DNA of 64,000 nucleotides from Pedobacter alluvionis (lineage in GTDB: Bacteria; Bacteroidota; Bacteroidia; Sphingobacteriales; Sphingobacteriaceae), in the NCBI RefSeq assembly GCF_003664035.1, contig NZ_RCCK01000016.1, positions 1-64,000 on the forward strand. Direction: 5' to 3'. Positions 24,557 through 33,752 of the stretch are shown one piece after another. Numbering within the stretch: the first letter of the stretch is position 1; every line of letters starts with the position of its first letter. A model generated the notes under the pieces. It searched no databases, was not told the DNA's origin, and saw nothing but the letters and a program-made list of their open reading frames with translations. The translations under genes and the position numbers were made by a program.

Positions 24557-24590
24557 CAAAAAAAGGGTGGTTCGCTTCTGAACCAGCCTT
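24557..24590 (-). terminator. Terminator of the GT4 fusion gene
   Basis: On the minus strand AAGGCTGGTTC pairs with GAACCACCCTT (one mismatch) and is followed by TTTTTTT. Confidence 0.75.
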
Positions 24591-24614
24591 AATATTTCCA
24601 GGACAAATCTATCT

Positions 24615-26885
24615 CTAGCTACATTTATCTGCCTCCACTAAGGGGGAAGACAAGGTTTCATATTCTGCTTCTGCTGCTTTTAATATGGCTAAATGGGAGA
24701 TGAAATAAGCCAGAGTACTTTCCGCACCTTGATTCCTGTTTACACTGTTAAATTGTAGCCCATCTGCACAACCATGTGTTTCAAAATCGTACAAAGGAAT
24801 ATGTAAACTATTTTTTCCTAAAAACCACTCATAGCTGATATGCATTAAACTCAAATATTGATCATCTTTAGTCACCTCGAAAGTTTTAGCATACAATAAC
24901 ACCATCGCCATCGTTTCTATAGCCTGTTGATCATAAATAGGATTTTTACCATGTTTTTTCATCCATCCGGCATTGCCGACAGGATTTAGATATCCATTTT
25001 CGAAAGAAAAGCTATTTAGAAATTCAATACTTTCCATGGCAATTTTATAAGATGCAGTATTCCCGGTAACTTCATAATGATGAAGCAATGCCAAAGGAAG
25101 TATTGCATTATCATAGGTAAGAATATTTTCAAACCAATGCCAGTCGCCATCTTTATTGTCTTGATATGATGCCATTAATGAATTGGCCAGCAAATTGATT
25201 TCTTTTGTAATTAACTCATCACCAGGATGAGCACACAGGTAATAGGATAAACCAATAATGGTATTTGCTTTTCCTCGGAGGTATTTTAATTCACTGAAAT
25301 GGGGAATAGCATGCGAAAATAATTCCCTGCCGAATTCACGGTAAGAATTGTTGGGTGCACTGCAAACTAAATAGCCCAATGACCAAATGGTCCGGCCAAA
25401 AGAATCTTCAGAGCCAATTTCATCCAGATAATTGCGGTTAAAACTCAGGAAATTCCTGAAATTTCCATCTTCGGTCTGCATATATTGAATAAAGCTTAAA
25501 TATACGGGCATCAATTTTAAAGCTTTAGGGTTTTTACCCTGCTCTACAGCCATTATTGCCATAATTAAGGCCCTTGCATTGTCATCAATACAATAGCCTT
25601 CCTTCAAATTTGGAATACCAAAACGCGCATGTTGTATAATTCCGGTATCGTCGGTTAGTAATGAAATGTGATTTAAATTCAGTACAGGCATCCCTTCTAC
25701 ATCTATTATTGGCGGGATGGTTCTTTCAGATTTGGCTTCCGCTGATAATGCCTCATTCAACACATTAAGATAAACACTTCCAATAGCTGGCCAACGAAGA
25801 TTTAATCCATATTCGTAAGCCTTTTGTTTTAGTTTTTGATATTTATCATGATCACTTAAGAGTTCATTAACAATGGCCGCAAGTTTAGCATCATTTTTAA
25901 AATCGAATAATTTGCCTCTGTCATTGGCTAAAAGCTCTTGTGCATGCCAATATGGGGTAGAAACTACCGCTGCACCTGCGCCAATGGCATAAGATAGCGT
26001 ACCGCTGGTAATTTGGGCTTCATTTAAATAAGGCGTAATATATAAATAACAGGCCGTTAAATATTGATGTAATTCTTCTTCAGATACAAATTTATTAACG
26101 AAAGCAATATTATTTTCTACGCCTAAATCTTTCGCCAATGCTTTTAAACTATCGCGATATTCTTCACCATTATGTTTTACCACGCCAGGATGAGTATTGC
26201 CCAAAATCACATATAAAACATCAGGATGTTGCGCTACAATGCTGGGTAATGCTTTAATCACCGTTTCTAAACCTTTATTCCTGCTAATTAAACCAAAAGT
26301 AAAAAGCACTTTTCGATTTTTAAAAAGTTCACTTTGTGAAATTTCGTTATTAAGTATAGGTTCCAGATCTGGAACTCCATGCTCTATTAATTTGATAGAA
26401 GCCTTGGAAATTTGGTAAATACTGGTTAAAAATAAGACTGCTTTTTTGCTCATCACCACTATTTTAGACGATTTAACCGCAATCTCTTTAATAATGGTCT
26501 GCTGCATAAAATTAGGTTCTTTTAAAACCGTATGCAAAATGGTAATGAATGGTTTTTTTAATCTGTTAATTAAAGACAATAAGAATAAACCACTATTGCC
26601 ACCATATATACCAAATTCATGTTCAATGATACAGCTATCTACATCACTGTTATTGATAAAATCTGCAGCATCAATATAATCTTTTTGATTTTGTTGACGG
26701 ATGACAAATTTTACTTCGTTTGGGTAATCGTGTTCATTAACATCATCCGATTCATTTAATGCAACAACAAAGCTTTTCTGCGCATCATAAGCAGGATTTA
26801 AACTTAAGGCATTAACCAGATTCTGATTAAAAGTAGCTAAACCGCATTCACGAGGAGGATAGGTTGAAATATAGGCGATTTTCAT
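24615..26885 (-). CDS. GT4 glycosyltransferase fused to an (alpha/alpha)6-barrel domain
   Basis: The 756-residue protein has two parts. Residues 1-390 form a GT-B glycosyltransferase of family 4: it starts MKIAYISTYPPRECGLATFN, and has FTFGLISRNKGLETVIKALP, then an acceptor/donor region ITPYLNEAQITSGTLSYAIG. Residues about 410-750 look like a six-hairpin barrel as in glycosidases (EGYCIDDNARALIMAIMA, DGNFRNFLSFNRNYLDEIG, HGCADGLQFNSVNRNQGAES). The second part may bind or trim the glycan; catalytic acids cannot be proven here. It is convergent with the GH130 gene. The ATG at 26883-26885 is the only reasonable start. Probably a mannosyl- or glucosyltransferase. Confidence 0.8.
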   Translation of the reverse strand: MKIAYISTYPPRECGLATFNQNLVNALSLNPAYDAQKSFVVALNESDDVNEHDYPNEVKFVIRQQNQKDYIDAADFINNSDVDSCIIEHEFGIYGGNSGLFLLSLINRLKKPFITILHTVLKEPNFMQQTIIKEIAVKSSKIVVMSKKAVLFLTSIYQISKASIKLIEHGVPDLEPILNNEISQSELFKNRKVLFTFGLISRNKGLETVIKALPSIVAQHPDVLYVILGNTHPGVVKHNGEEYRDSLKALAKDLGVENNIAFVNKFVSEEELHQYLTACYLYITPYLNEAQITSGTLSYAIGAGAAVVSTPYWHAQELLANDRGKLFDFKNDAKLAAIVNELLSDHDKYQKLKQKAYEYGLNLRWPAIGSVYLNVLNEALSAEAKSERTIPPIIDVEGMPVLNLNHISLLTDDTGIIQHARFGIPNLKEGYCIDDNARALIMAIMAVEQGKNPKALKLMPVYLSFIQYMQTEDGNFRNFLSFNRNYLDEIGSEDSFGRTIWSLGYLVCSAPNNSYREFGRELFSHAIPHFSELKYLRGKANTIIGLSYYLCAHPGDELITKEINLLANSLMASYQDNKDGDWHWFENILTYDNAILPLALLHHYEVTGNTASYKIAMESIEFLNSFSFENGYLNPVGNAGWMKKHGKNPIYDQQAIETMAMVLLYAKTFEVTKDDQYLSLMHISYEWFLGKNSLHIPLYDFETHGCADGLQFNSVNRNQGAESTLAYFISHLAILKAAEAEYETLSSPLVEADKCS

Positions 26886-27015
26886 ATGTATTTCAGATAG
26901 GGTTTATACTTAAATAACATTGCATTATCTAAATAGTTTGTGATTTCCTCAATTTACGCTTAATAAACCCAAAACAATCTGTTTTAGGCGCTTGTTAGTA
27001 AGTAAATATTAAGCT

Positions 27016-27786
27016 ATGAGATCAATATGGAAAGGTTCGATTGGGTTTGGTTTGGTAAATATCCCGATTAAGTTGTTTTCAGGAGTCCAGAATAGTAATC
27101 TTGATTTAGATATGCTTGATGAACGTGATCAGGCAAAGATTAAATTTATAAGGGTGAATGAAAATACACATAAGGAGGTGCCTTATGAGAAAATAGTTAA
27201 GGGCTATTTTTTGAAAGACAGGTACGTTATTTTAGATAAACACGATTTTGAAGAGGCTGCACCTGAAAAAACTAAAATTATTGAACTGGAGAATTTTGTT
27301 GATATAAAGGATATTAACCCTATTTATTACGAAACTTCTTATTATACCGAGCCTGAAAAGCAAGGCAAAAAAGCTTATGGATTATTACTAAAAGCCTTAG
27401 AGAAATCGGGCAAAGCTGGTGTTGCCAGGTTTGTATTAAGGAACACAGAAAACCTTTGTGTAATCCATCCTATGGAACATGTAATTGTAATTACAAAAAT
27501 CAGATTTGAACAGGAAATCAGGAGCCTGTCAGAAATTAATAAGGTTGATGATGTTACCATTACCAAAAAAGAAATGGATGTAGGATTGGCTTTGATCAAA
27601 CAATACAGCTCAAAATTCGACCTCAGTGCATTTAAAGATGATTATAGTGATGAATTATTAAAGATTATCAAAGCAAAAGCTAAAGGAAAACGAGCAACCG
27701 TTAAAAAGATGAAACCACAAAAAGCTTCAAGCGATGATTTATATGATCAATTGATGCAGAGTTTGGGTACGAAGAAAGGAGCATAG
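27016..27786 (+). CDS. ku: Non-homologous end-joining protein Ku
   Basis: The 256-residue protein begins MRSIWKGSIGFGLVNIPIKL, the invariant start of bacterial Ku, and continues with IKFIRVNENTHKEVPYEKIV, YVILDKHDFEEAAPEKTKII, and YETSYYTEPEKQGKKAYGLL. The C-terminal lysine-rich tail is typical. Ku forms a homodimeric ring on DNA ends and recruits LigD. No ligase D gene is in the window. The first ATG is used; a rather long AT-rich leader precedes it. Confidence 0.95.
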   Translation: MRSIWKGSIGFGLVNIPIKLFSGVQNSNLDLDMLDERDQAKIKFIRVNENTHKEVPYEKIVKGYFLKDRYVILDKHDFEEAAPEKTKIIELENFVDIKDINPIYYETSYYTEPEKQGKKAYGLLLKALEKSGKAGVARFVLRNTENLCVIHPMEHVIVITKIRFEQEIRSLSEINKVDDVTITKKEMDVGLALIKQYSSKFDLSAFKDDYSDELLKIIKAKAKGKRATVKKMKPQKASSDDLYDQLMQSLGTKKGA

Positions 27787-27830
27787 TTAGTTTGGAAGCG
27801 ACCAAAGCATCATTTGCTTATGGCTAAAAA

Positions 27831-27902
27831 TTTTAACCACAGATATTAAGGATGGACACAGATAAAAATCCGTGTTTATCTGTGTCCATCTGTGGTTAAA
27901 AA
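27831..27902. repeat. Complete AACCACAGAT palindrome
   Basis: TTTTAACCACAGATATTAAG at the left and CATCTGTGGTTAAAAA at the right are the outer arms; the inner arms are GGATGGACACAGATAAAAAT/CCGTGTTTATCTGTGTCCAT. It is the same family as the four-copy tandem at 60157-60660 and may serve as a bidirectional terminator between convergent ku and the esterase. Confidence 0.8.
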
Positions 27903-27905
27903 ACG

Positions 27906-29024
27906 CTATTTAAAAGCAGCTTTTAACTGATCAGCGGCATAAGCCTGAGCAGCCTTTGCTTCGGGTACAAGCAAAGCCATACCAAAGAACTCATGCGTAA
28001 CGCCCTCGTAATTCCTTGTATTCACTTTAACGCCTGAAGTTTTTAGTTTATCGGCCAGCATTATACCATCATCATGTAACGGATCTATTTCTGCAGTAAT
28101 AATGGTTGTTGATGGAAGGCCTTTTAAATTGGTATTAATCAGAGATATTTTTGGATCTTGCGCTTCAATCATCGTGTTGAGGTATTGTTCATTAAACCAG
28201 CCCATCATTGCTTTGTTTAACGGTTTTGCATTTTGATACATTTTATAAGATTCAGTATTCATATCCGCCTGAGCAATAGGATAGATCAAAACTTCGTGTA
28301 CAGGAAGCATAATATGTTTGTCTCTGGCCATAATAGATACGTTTGCCGCCAAATTACCACCTGCACTTTCGCCAACAACTGCAATTTTTGCCGGATCGGC
28401 TTTTAAGTCTACTGCGTTTTTCACAGCCCATTCATAAGCCGTAAAAGCATCGTTATGAGCGGTAGGAAATTTGTTTTCGGGGGCTAAGCGATAAGCCACA
28501 GAAACTACAATTGCACCAACCTGCTCTGCCAAAGCTTGTGCAGATGCATTATAAACATCTAAATTGGCAATAACGAAACCGCCGCCATGGTAATAAACAA
28601 TGAGTGGATACGGTCCGTTTCCTCCTTTTGGGGTGTAAATACGCAAATGAATTTTGCCGCCAGTAACATCAATATCCTTACCCATGGTATCTATCTTGGG
28701 CGTGGGCACCGCAATGTTATTTTGTTTTATTAAATCCATTACGGCATCCGTTGGTGTATTGTTTTTGCGCGCATCAGTAGCGCTTAAAGTTTCTAAAGGT
28801 TTATCTCCATAACTACTTAGTTTTTCTATAACCACCTGCATTTCCGGCTTTATTGTTTTTCCCCATTCAGGGGCAGGGCCAGCAGGTTTTAATGCTGCAG
28901 CCAGTGTTGAATCACTTCTGGTCGAATCTGTAACAGTTTCATTTTTTGTTACCCCCGTACAGGCAGAAAGTAAAACAGCCAGCCCACAAGCAAGCGTAAA
29001 AGATTTTAAGAAATTTATCTCCAT
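27906..29024 (-). CDS. Alpha/beta hydrolase lipoprotein (hormone-sensitive-lipase family)
   Basis: The 372-residue product has a lipoprotein signal (TLACGLAVLLSACTG, Cys about 22), a Thr/Ser-rich linker, and the HSL-family esterase core: oxyanion motif HGGGF in VYYHGGGFVIANLD, nucleophile GESAGGN in VVGESAGGNLAANVSIMA, the acid in TAEIDPLHDDG, and the base in EGVTHEFFGMALL. It is likely a carboxylesterase anchored in the periplasm or outer membrane. It is convergent with ku, with no operon partner. The start at 29022-29024 gives the signal peptide. Confidence 0.85.
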   Translation of the reverse strand: MEINFLKSFTLACGLAVLLSACTGVTKNETVTDSTRSDSTLAAALKPAGPAPEWGKTIKPEMQVVIEKLSSYGDKPLETLSATDARKNNTPTDAVMDLIKQNNIAVPTPKIDTMGKDIDVTGGKIHLRIYTPKGGNGPYPLIVYYHGGGFVIANLDVYNASAQALAEQVGAIVVSVAYRLAPENKFPTAHNDAFTAYEWAVKNAVDLKADPAKIAVVGESAGGNLAANVSIMARDKHIMLPVHEVLIYPIAQADMNTESYKMYQNAKPLNKAMMGWFNEQYLNTMIEAQDPKISLINTNLKGLPSTTIITAEIDPLHDDGIMLADKLKTSGVKVNTRNYEGVTHEFFGMALLVPEAKAAQAYAADQLKAAFK

Positions 29025-29160
29025 AGGATTGTTTATTTATAAATATTGTTTCTATAACAGTATCAGTAAGATAGTGTTTGGTTTACGACACAACTTTCAG
29101 AATTTATTTAAATAGCAAACATCTTGGTGAATTATGGTGTTCTTAAATAAAAGAAATTTT

Positions 29161-29529
29161 ATGCTAACTGAAATAACAGGACTACCAGATCACATTTTTG
29201 GCGTAAGAGCTACCGGAGAAGTGACGAGCGATGATGTAAAGAGTGTTTTATTAACCGGCTTGCAAAGAACCGCTAAGCGATTTAATGAAATCAGGTATTT
29301 GCTTGTTTTAGAGACTGATGTGAAAAATTTCACGGCTGGAGCATGGGTAGAGGATGTTAAAGCTGGCCTGCAGAATTTTGCCAAATGGAAAAAAATTGCT
29401 GTAGTAAGTGCCGAAAAAGGAGTGGAGTGGTTTACTGATATTTTTACCGTAGTTACGCCGGGTAAATCAAAAGGTTTTAAACCAGTAGAAATAGAAGAAG
29501 CCAAAGCCTGGCTCAATGCCGAAGACTAA
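29161..29529 (+). CDS. SpoIIAA-like STAS-fold protein
   Basis: I choose the internal ATG at 29161 (MLTEITGLPDHIFGVRATGE), because relatives begin this way; an ATG at 29134 adds nine residues. The 122-residue product matches the SpoIIAA-like family: GEVTSDDVKSVLL, RYLLVLETDVKNFTAGAWVE, WKKIAVVSAEKGVEWFTDIF, and the final KPVEIEEAKAWLN. These proteins are small cytoplasmic or membrane-edge proteins that may bind lipids. It is followed by a small K-rich gene and an MscS channel on the same strand. Confidence 0.75.
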   Translation: MLTEITGLPDHIFGVRATGEVTSDDVKSVLLTGLQRTAKRFNEIRYLLVLETDVKNFTAGAWVEDVKAGLQNFAKWKKIAVVSAEKGVEWFTDIFTVVTPGKSKGFKPVEIEEAKAWLNAED

Positions 29530-29546
29530 TTATTAAAGAACTGAAA

Positions 29547-29699
29547 ATGAAAAATGCTAAAACAGCGGCAGAAAGTAGCAAGGCTACTGCACCGGACAAT
29601 GCAAAAGCTAAAGGAGCTGATGACAAAGTAACATCAGCTAAAGATGCAAAGAAAGTAAGTGTATCTAAAGACAACCCTGTTAAACATAAAAAACCGTAA
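29547..29699 (+). CDS. Small lysine/alanine-rich protein
   Basis: A 50-codon frame starts with ATG at 29547 and ends with TAA at 29697-29699; it encodes MKNAKTAAESSKATAPDNAK followed by a similar K/A/D-rich stretch ending KHKKP. Composition suggests a disordered, basic protein. It lies 17 bases after the SpoIIAA-like gene and 25 bases before mscS, consistent with an operon, but the AAAGAACTGAAA leader is a weak ribosome-binding site. It may be a real small gene; evidence is modest. Confidence 0.45.
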   Translation: MKNAKTAAESSKATAPDNAKAKGADDKVTSAKDAKKVSVSKDNPVKHKKP

Positions 29700-29724
29700 T
29701 ATTTTAGAGAAGAATCTTTAGTTT

Positions 29725-30531
29725 ATGAAGACTGATGCCAATAATATCAACCACTTTTATGATAAAGCTTACGATTGGATAATTGATAAAGGACCGTCTG
29801 TAATTTTAGGTGTGGTAATCCTTTTTTTAGGATTATGGCTAATTAAGTTATTAGGAAAATGGGTGCAGGGCGGCATGCATCGAAAGGATGTAAATCCATC
29901 GTTGCGCCCTTTTTTAACCAGTTTAATGCTGATTACCTTAAGAATTTTACTAGTACTTACGGTAATGCAGATTATTGGCATTCAGCTTACTTTTTTAACC
30001 GTGCTTATTGGTGGTATCGGTGTTGCGGCAGGTTTAGCATTATCAGGTACCCTGCAAAATTTTGCCAGTGGAGTATTGATTTTACTATTAAAACCTTTTG
30101 TTGTAGGTGATAATATTATTGCACAAGGACAGGAAGGGACGGTAACCTCAATCCAGATATTTTACACCATAGTTAAAACCTTTGATAATAGAACAGTAGT
30201 TATTCCAAATAGTAAATTATCGAATGAAGTGATTATCAATATTAGCAGGGAAGGGATTAGAAGATTGGATATTGAAATTAAATTTAGTTATGGAATCGAT
30301 TATGAAAAAGTTGTTTCTATTTTCAATAAAACTGTCGATGAATTTAGTCCTTGTTTAAAAACACCGGAACGAAGAATAGGCGTGTCCGCTTTAGAAGATA
30401 GTGGTTATAGAGCAAATATAAATGTTTGGGTAAATGCGCATGGATTTACAGATACTAAACTCTCTTTTCTGGAAGTATTAATGAAAAACCTAAAACTTGG
30501 GGGAATAAAATTGCCTGGTATGCCTGAATAA
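29725..30531 (+). CDS. mscS: Small-conductance mechanosensitive channel (MscS family)
   Basis: The 268-residue product has three membrane helices (about 21-43, 67-86, 89-125), the last being the pore helix with the Gly/Ala pattern GGIGVAAGLALSGTLQNFAS, then the cytoplasmic beta domain (DNIIAQGQEGTVTSIQIFYT, VIPNSKLSNEVI) and the C-terminal alpha/beta cage. It releases ions on hypo-osmotic shock. Its last codon is 4 bases from the end of the convergent response regulator gene. Confidence 0.9.
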   Translation: MKTDANNINHFYDKAYDWIIDKGPSVILGVVILFLGLWLIKLLGKWVQGGMHRKDVNPSLRPFLTSLMLITLRILLVLTVMQIIGIQLTFLTVLIGGIGVAAGLALSGTLQNFASGVLILLLKPFVVGDNIIAQGQEGTVTSIQIFYTIVKTFDNRTVVIPNSKLSNEVIINISREGIRRLDIEIKFSYGIDYEKVVSIFNKTVDEFSPCLKTPERRIGVSALEDSGYRANINVWVNAHGFTDTKLSFLEVLMKNLKLGGIKLPGMPE

Positions 30532-30535
30532 AAGC

Positions 30536-30904
30536 CTATTTTCTCAGTAAAGCATAAATCTTGTCCATCAATTCGTCAATGTTAAAAGGCTTGGCCATAA
30601 AATCATCTGCTTCTATACCATCTAATGAATAGTTACTTGCATTGTAACGGGCAGAAATCATTAATACAGGAATATGATTCGTAGCCTCAGTCTCTTTTAA
30701 TTCTTTTAAAAGTACCCTTCCATCAACATCAGGGAGCATAATATCCATAATTATTACATCTGGATTAAATTCCTGAACATGCTTAATAAAGTCAGCACCT
30801 TTGTTTAGCCCATTAACATTAAAAGCTTCGCTTTCCAAAATAAGAGTTATAACATCCAGGATTGCATGGTTATCTTCAATAACCAAAATATTTTTCTTAG
30901 CCAA
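30536..30904 (-). CDS. Single-domain response regulator
   Basis: The 122-residue receiver domain has the acidic pair EDN (Glu10-Asp11), phosphorylation site Asp54 in DVIIMDIMLPDVDGR, the ISA motif in VLMISARYNA, and Lys in DFMAKPFNIDEL. There is no output domain, so it signals by protein contact. It is divergent from the bacteriophytochrome gene, which starts 142 bases away; a link is plausible but another receiver lies directly downstream of the phytochrome. Confidence 0.85.
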   Translation of the reverse strand: MAKKNILVIEDNHAILDVITLILESEAFNVNGLNKGADFIKHVQEFNPDVIIMDIMLPDVDGRVLLKELKETEATNHIPVLMISARYNASNYSLDGIEADDFMAKPFNIDELMDKIYALLRK

Positions 30905-31000
30905 GTTTGAATGATTTTTTTAAATTCAAACAAATATATAATAAAAAACAAATCTCAAATCCGAATTTATCAAATTATAGGCATTCTAAAATATACGCTT

Positions 31001-31008
31001 TATATTTG
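31001..31008 (+). promoter_or_regulatory. Putative -7 element of the phytochrome promoter
   Basis: TATATTTG fits the Bacteroidota -7 consensus TAnnTTTG and lies 38 bases before the start codon. A clear -33 TTTG element at the proper spacing is not evident. Confidence 0.35.
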
Positions 31009-31046
31009 TTAATTCGTAGGATTAAATATGCTGCCAAAAAATACGT

Positions 31047-33260
31047 ATGACTAAATTTTCTGTAGACCTAACCAATTGTGATAAAGAGCCCATTCACATA
31101 CCGGGCAAAATTCAATCACATGGTTTTCTAATAGCTGTTGACAAGAACAGCACAGCCATTACCTATATTAGTGAAAATACAGGAGATTTTTTAAATGAAC
31201 CAGCCAGAAACTTATTAAATAAACCACTGTTTGAGTTAAATCATTTTATTAAACAACAAGATTCTGCGTTTAAAATTGAAGACTTGCTTAAACTGGGTAT
31301 TATCCGTAAAAGTTTTGATGCCATTAGTCCACATCCTATCGAGATTAACGGACTTCCATTTTACCTCATTATTTCTTCTTCAAAAAACGACTGGTTATTA
31401 GAATTTGAACCCGTTACGCTGCAGTTCGACATTCAAAGTTCAATTGGTCGTTCAGCTTCATCTATGCTTCAGGGCAAAAATATTTCGGCCTTATTAAAGG
31501 GAGCAGCCAAGGAAGTAAAAAGATTGATCAATTACGACCGTATTATGGTCTACAAGTTTTTAGAGGATGGACATGGCGAAGTTGTTGCAGAAGAAAAAGA
31601 AGAAACGTTAGAGTCTTTTTTTGGCTTACATTATCCCGCATCAGATATTCCGAAACAAGCAAGAGAACTATATAAACTGAATTTAACCAGACTAATTGCA
31701 GATGTAAACGTAGCCGATTCACCCATCATTACCTTCAAAGAAAACGAAGCACTAGATTTAACGAATGGAGGTTTACGGGCAGTATCACCTATACACATTC
31801 AATATTTAAAAAATATGGGTGTTCACTCCAGTTTTAGCATATCCCTGATTTCTCATGGTGAGCTTTGGGGTTTAATTGCCTGCCATAATTATAGCCCTAA
31901 ATTTATTGATTATAAAGCTAGAGAAGGCGCTAAGCTAATCGGCCAAATTCTTTCTTCAGCTTTGGAATACCGCCAGGAAGAAGAAGATGCAAAAATTATT
32001 GAGCAATTTAAAAGTACGGCGAATATCCTGTCTGAGCATTTAACACGCGATAAATATTTAATTGAGGCTATAACCACCCATAAACGTACTATTTTAGATG
32101 CGACCAAAGCATCCGGAGTTGCTGTCATTTTTGAAAATGAACTCAAAACCATTGGCAATGTACCATTAGAAGAAGATATAAGGGAACTTGCTGAATGGTT
32201 GAAAACAACTAACGATGAGTCGATATATTATACCCATCGGCTGTCTGAAATCTATTCTCCGGCTAAAAAATATAAGTCAATCGCCTCTGGCATTCTTTCT
32301 TGTCTGATAAATAAAGAACTGGGAGAAATGATCATTTGGTTTAAACCCGAAATGATTACCGATGTAAATTGGGCTGGAAATCCGGATAAATCCGTTGTTG
32401 AATCAGAAAGTGGTTTAATGAGTCTTTCTCCACGCAAATCTTTCGAAATCTGGTCGGAGGTAGTTAATAATACATCTGAAAAATGGATGGCTGAAGAAGT
32501 TGCCTCTGTGTTGAGAATACGCGAAATTATCGTGGCCGATATTAATAAAAAGGCGAATGAAATCAGAGCACTTAATGAGAAGCTGCAGGCTGCTTATGAA
32601 GAACTGGATACGTTTAGCTATACCATATCTCATGATCTGAGAACTCCGCTTACCTCGATTAAAACCTATACAGAGCTAATGCTTAAAAACAAGAGTATAG
32701 ATGAGGGAGGTAAAAAAATGTTAAGCAGGATTTTAGTCGGGGCTGATAAAATGAACTTATTGATTAAGGAAATTTTAAATTTAGCAAGAGTTGGCCGTTC
32801 TGAGATTCATTTTGAAACCGTAAATATGGAATCTTTGCTTAAAGACATCAAAACCGAGGTATGGTCGGCCTATAAAGCAGATCATTCAGTGTTAATTTTA
32901 GGACAACTTCCTAACATCAAAGGAGATAAAACCATGATTACGCAGGTTTTTACAAATCTGATTGGAAATGCTGTAAAGTACTCTGCTATGGTTGAACAAC
33001 CCCAAATTGAAGTTTCTGCGTATATAGACGAAGGGGAGATTATCTATTCGGTTAAAGACAATGGTATAGGAATTGATAATCGTTATTATGACAGGGTTTT
33101 TGAGCTTTTTAAACGTATGGATAATGTGAAGGAGATTGAAGGATCAGGAGTGGGACTGGCTATTGTAAAAAGGGTTGTAGAAAAACATCATGGCAGAGTT
33201 TGGTTTGAGAGTAAGTTAAATGTAGGATCGACCTTTTTTGTAGCTTTTAAAAACAGATAA
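31047..33260 (+). CDS. bphP: Bacteriophytochrome sensor histidine kinase
   Basis: The 737-residue protein has PAS-GAF-PHY-HisKA-ATPase layout. Cys11 in VDLTNCDKEPIHIPGKIQSH is at the position that binds biliverdin in bacteriophytochromes. The GAF domain (about 130-305) has the chromophore motif YPASDIPKQARELY and MGVHSSFSISL then LWGLIACHNY. PHY spans about 310-490. A coiled linker leads to the phosphoacceptor His529 in TISHDLRTPLTSIKTYTELM, and the ATPase domain has NLIGNAVKYS, DNGIGIDNRYYDRVF, and GSGVGLAIVKRVV. It would be a red/far-red light-regulated kinase. The next response regulator starts right after its stop. Confidence 0.93.
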   Translation: MTKFSVDLTNCDKEPIHIPGKIQSHGFLIAVDKNSTAITYISENTGDFLNEPARNLLNKPLFELNHFIKQQDSAFKIEDLLKLGIIRKSFDAISPHPIEINGLPFYLIISSSKNDWLLEFEPVTLQFDIQSSIGRSASSMLQGKNISALLKGAAKEVKRLINYDRIMVYKFLEDGHGEVVAEEKEETLESFFGLHYPASDIPKQARELYKLNLTRLIADVNVADSPIITFKENEALDLTNGGLRAVSPIHIQYLKNMGVHSSFSISLISHGELWGLIACHNYSPKFIDYKAREGAKLIGQILSSALEYRQEEEDAKIIEQFKSTANILSEHLTRDKYLIEAITTHKRTILDATKASGVAVIFENELKTIGNVPLEEDIRELAEWLKTTNDESIYYTHRLSEIYSPAKKYKSIASGILSCLINKELGEMIIWFKPEMITDVNWAGNPDKSVVESESGLMSLSPRKSFEIWSEVVNNTSEKWMAEEVASVLRIREIIVADINKKANEIRALNEKLQAAYEELDTFSYTISHDLRTPLTSIKTYTELMLKNKSIDEGGKKMLSRILVGADKMNLLIKEILNLARVGRSEIHFETVNMESLLKDIKTEVWSAYKADHSVLILGQLPNIKGDKTMITQVFTNLIGNAVKYSAMVEQPQIEVSAYIDEGEIIYSVKDNGIGIDNRYYDRVFELFKRMDNVKEIEGSGVGLAIVKRVVEKHHGRVWFESKLNVGSTFFVAFKNR

Positions 33261-33680
33261 ATGAAAACACCAGATATATTTTATGTTGAGGATGATATAG
33301 ATTATGCTTTTTTTATGCAAAGTGCTGTACAGGAAGTTAAGGATACACTGAATTTAACGATAGTTGAAGATGGGGTAGAAGCATTGAAAAAACTTCAGGG
33401 TTTTGCGGAAAATAAAACTAAGCCTAAATTAATTTTGCTCGATTTGAATTTACCAGGCTTATCTGGTTTGGATTTACTGAAATTTATCCGGGATATTCCC
33501 TACCTTAAGTCCATACCCGTAATCTTGTTTTCAACATCCGATAATCCGGACGATGTTAAAGCCTCAATCGAATTTGGCGCGAATGCATACCTTACCAAGC
33601 CAGACGGTTACGAAAACTTAGTTAAATGTGTACATTCCGTACACGACTTTTGGTTTAACCAACATTTAAAATTAAATTAA
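33261..33680 (+). CDS. Response regulator of the phytochrome operon
   Basis: The 139-residue protein is a lone receiver: acidic VEDDID near residues 9-14, phosphorylation site Asp61 in LILLDLNLPGLSGLDLLKFI, switch Ser/Thr in ILFSTSDNPDD, and Lys in YLTKPDGYENL. It is of the Rcp type usually paired with phytochromes. Its ATG directly abuts the kinase stop codon (no gap), so the two are translated together. A terminator hairpin follows. Confidence 0.92.
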   Translation: MKTPDIFYVEDDIDYAFFMQSAVQEVKDTLNLTIVEDGVEALKKLQGFAENKTKPKLILLDLNLPGLSGLDLLKFIRDIPYLKSIPVILFSTSDNPDDVKASIEFGANAYLTKPDGYENLVKCVHSVHDFWFNQHLKLN

Positions 33681-33701
33681 AATTGAATAAAAAATATGGA
33701 T

Positions 33702-33730
33702 AGATTCGGGCATTAGTCCGAATCTTTTTT
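33702..33730 (+). terminator. Intrinsic terminator between the response regulator and haem oxygenase
   Basis: AGATTCGG and CCGAATCT pair around GCATTAGT and are followed by TTTTTTA. It lies just 22 bases before the haem oxygenase start codon. Confidence 0.75.
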
Positions 33731-33752
33731 ATTTAGTAATAAACTCCCAAAT

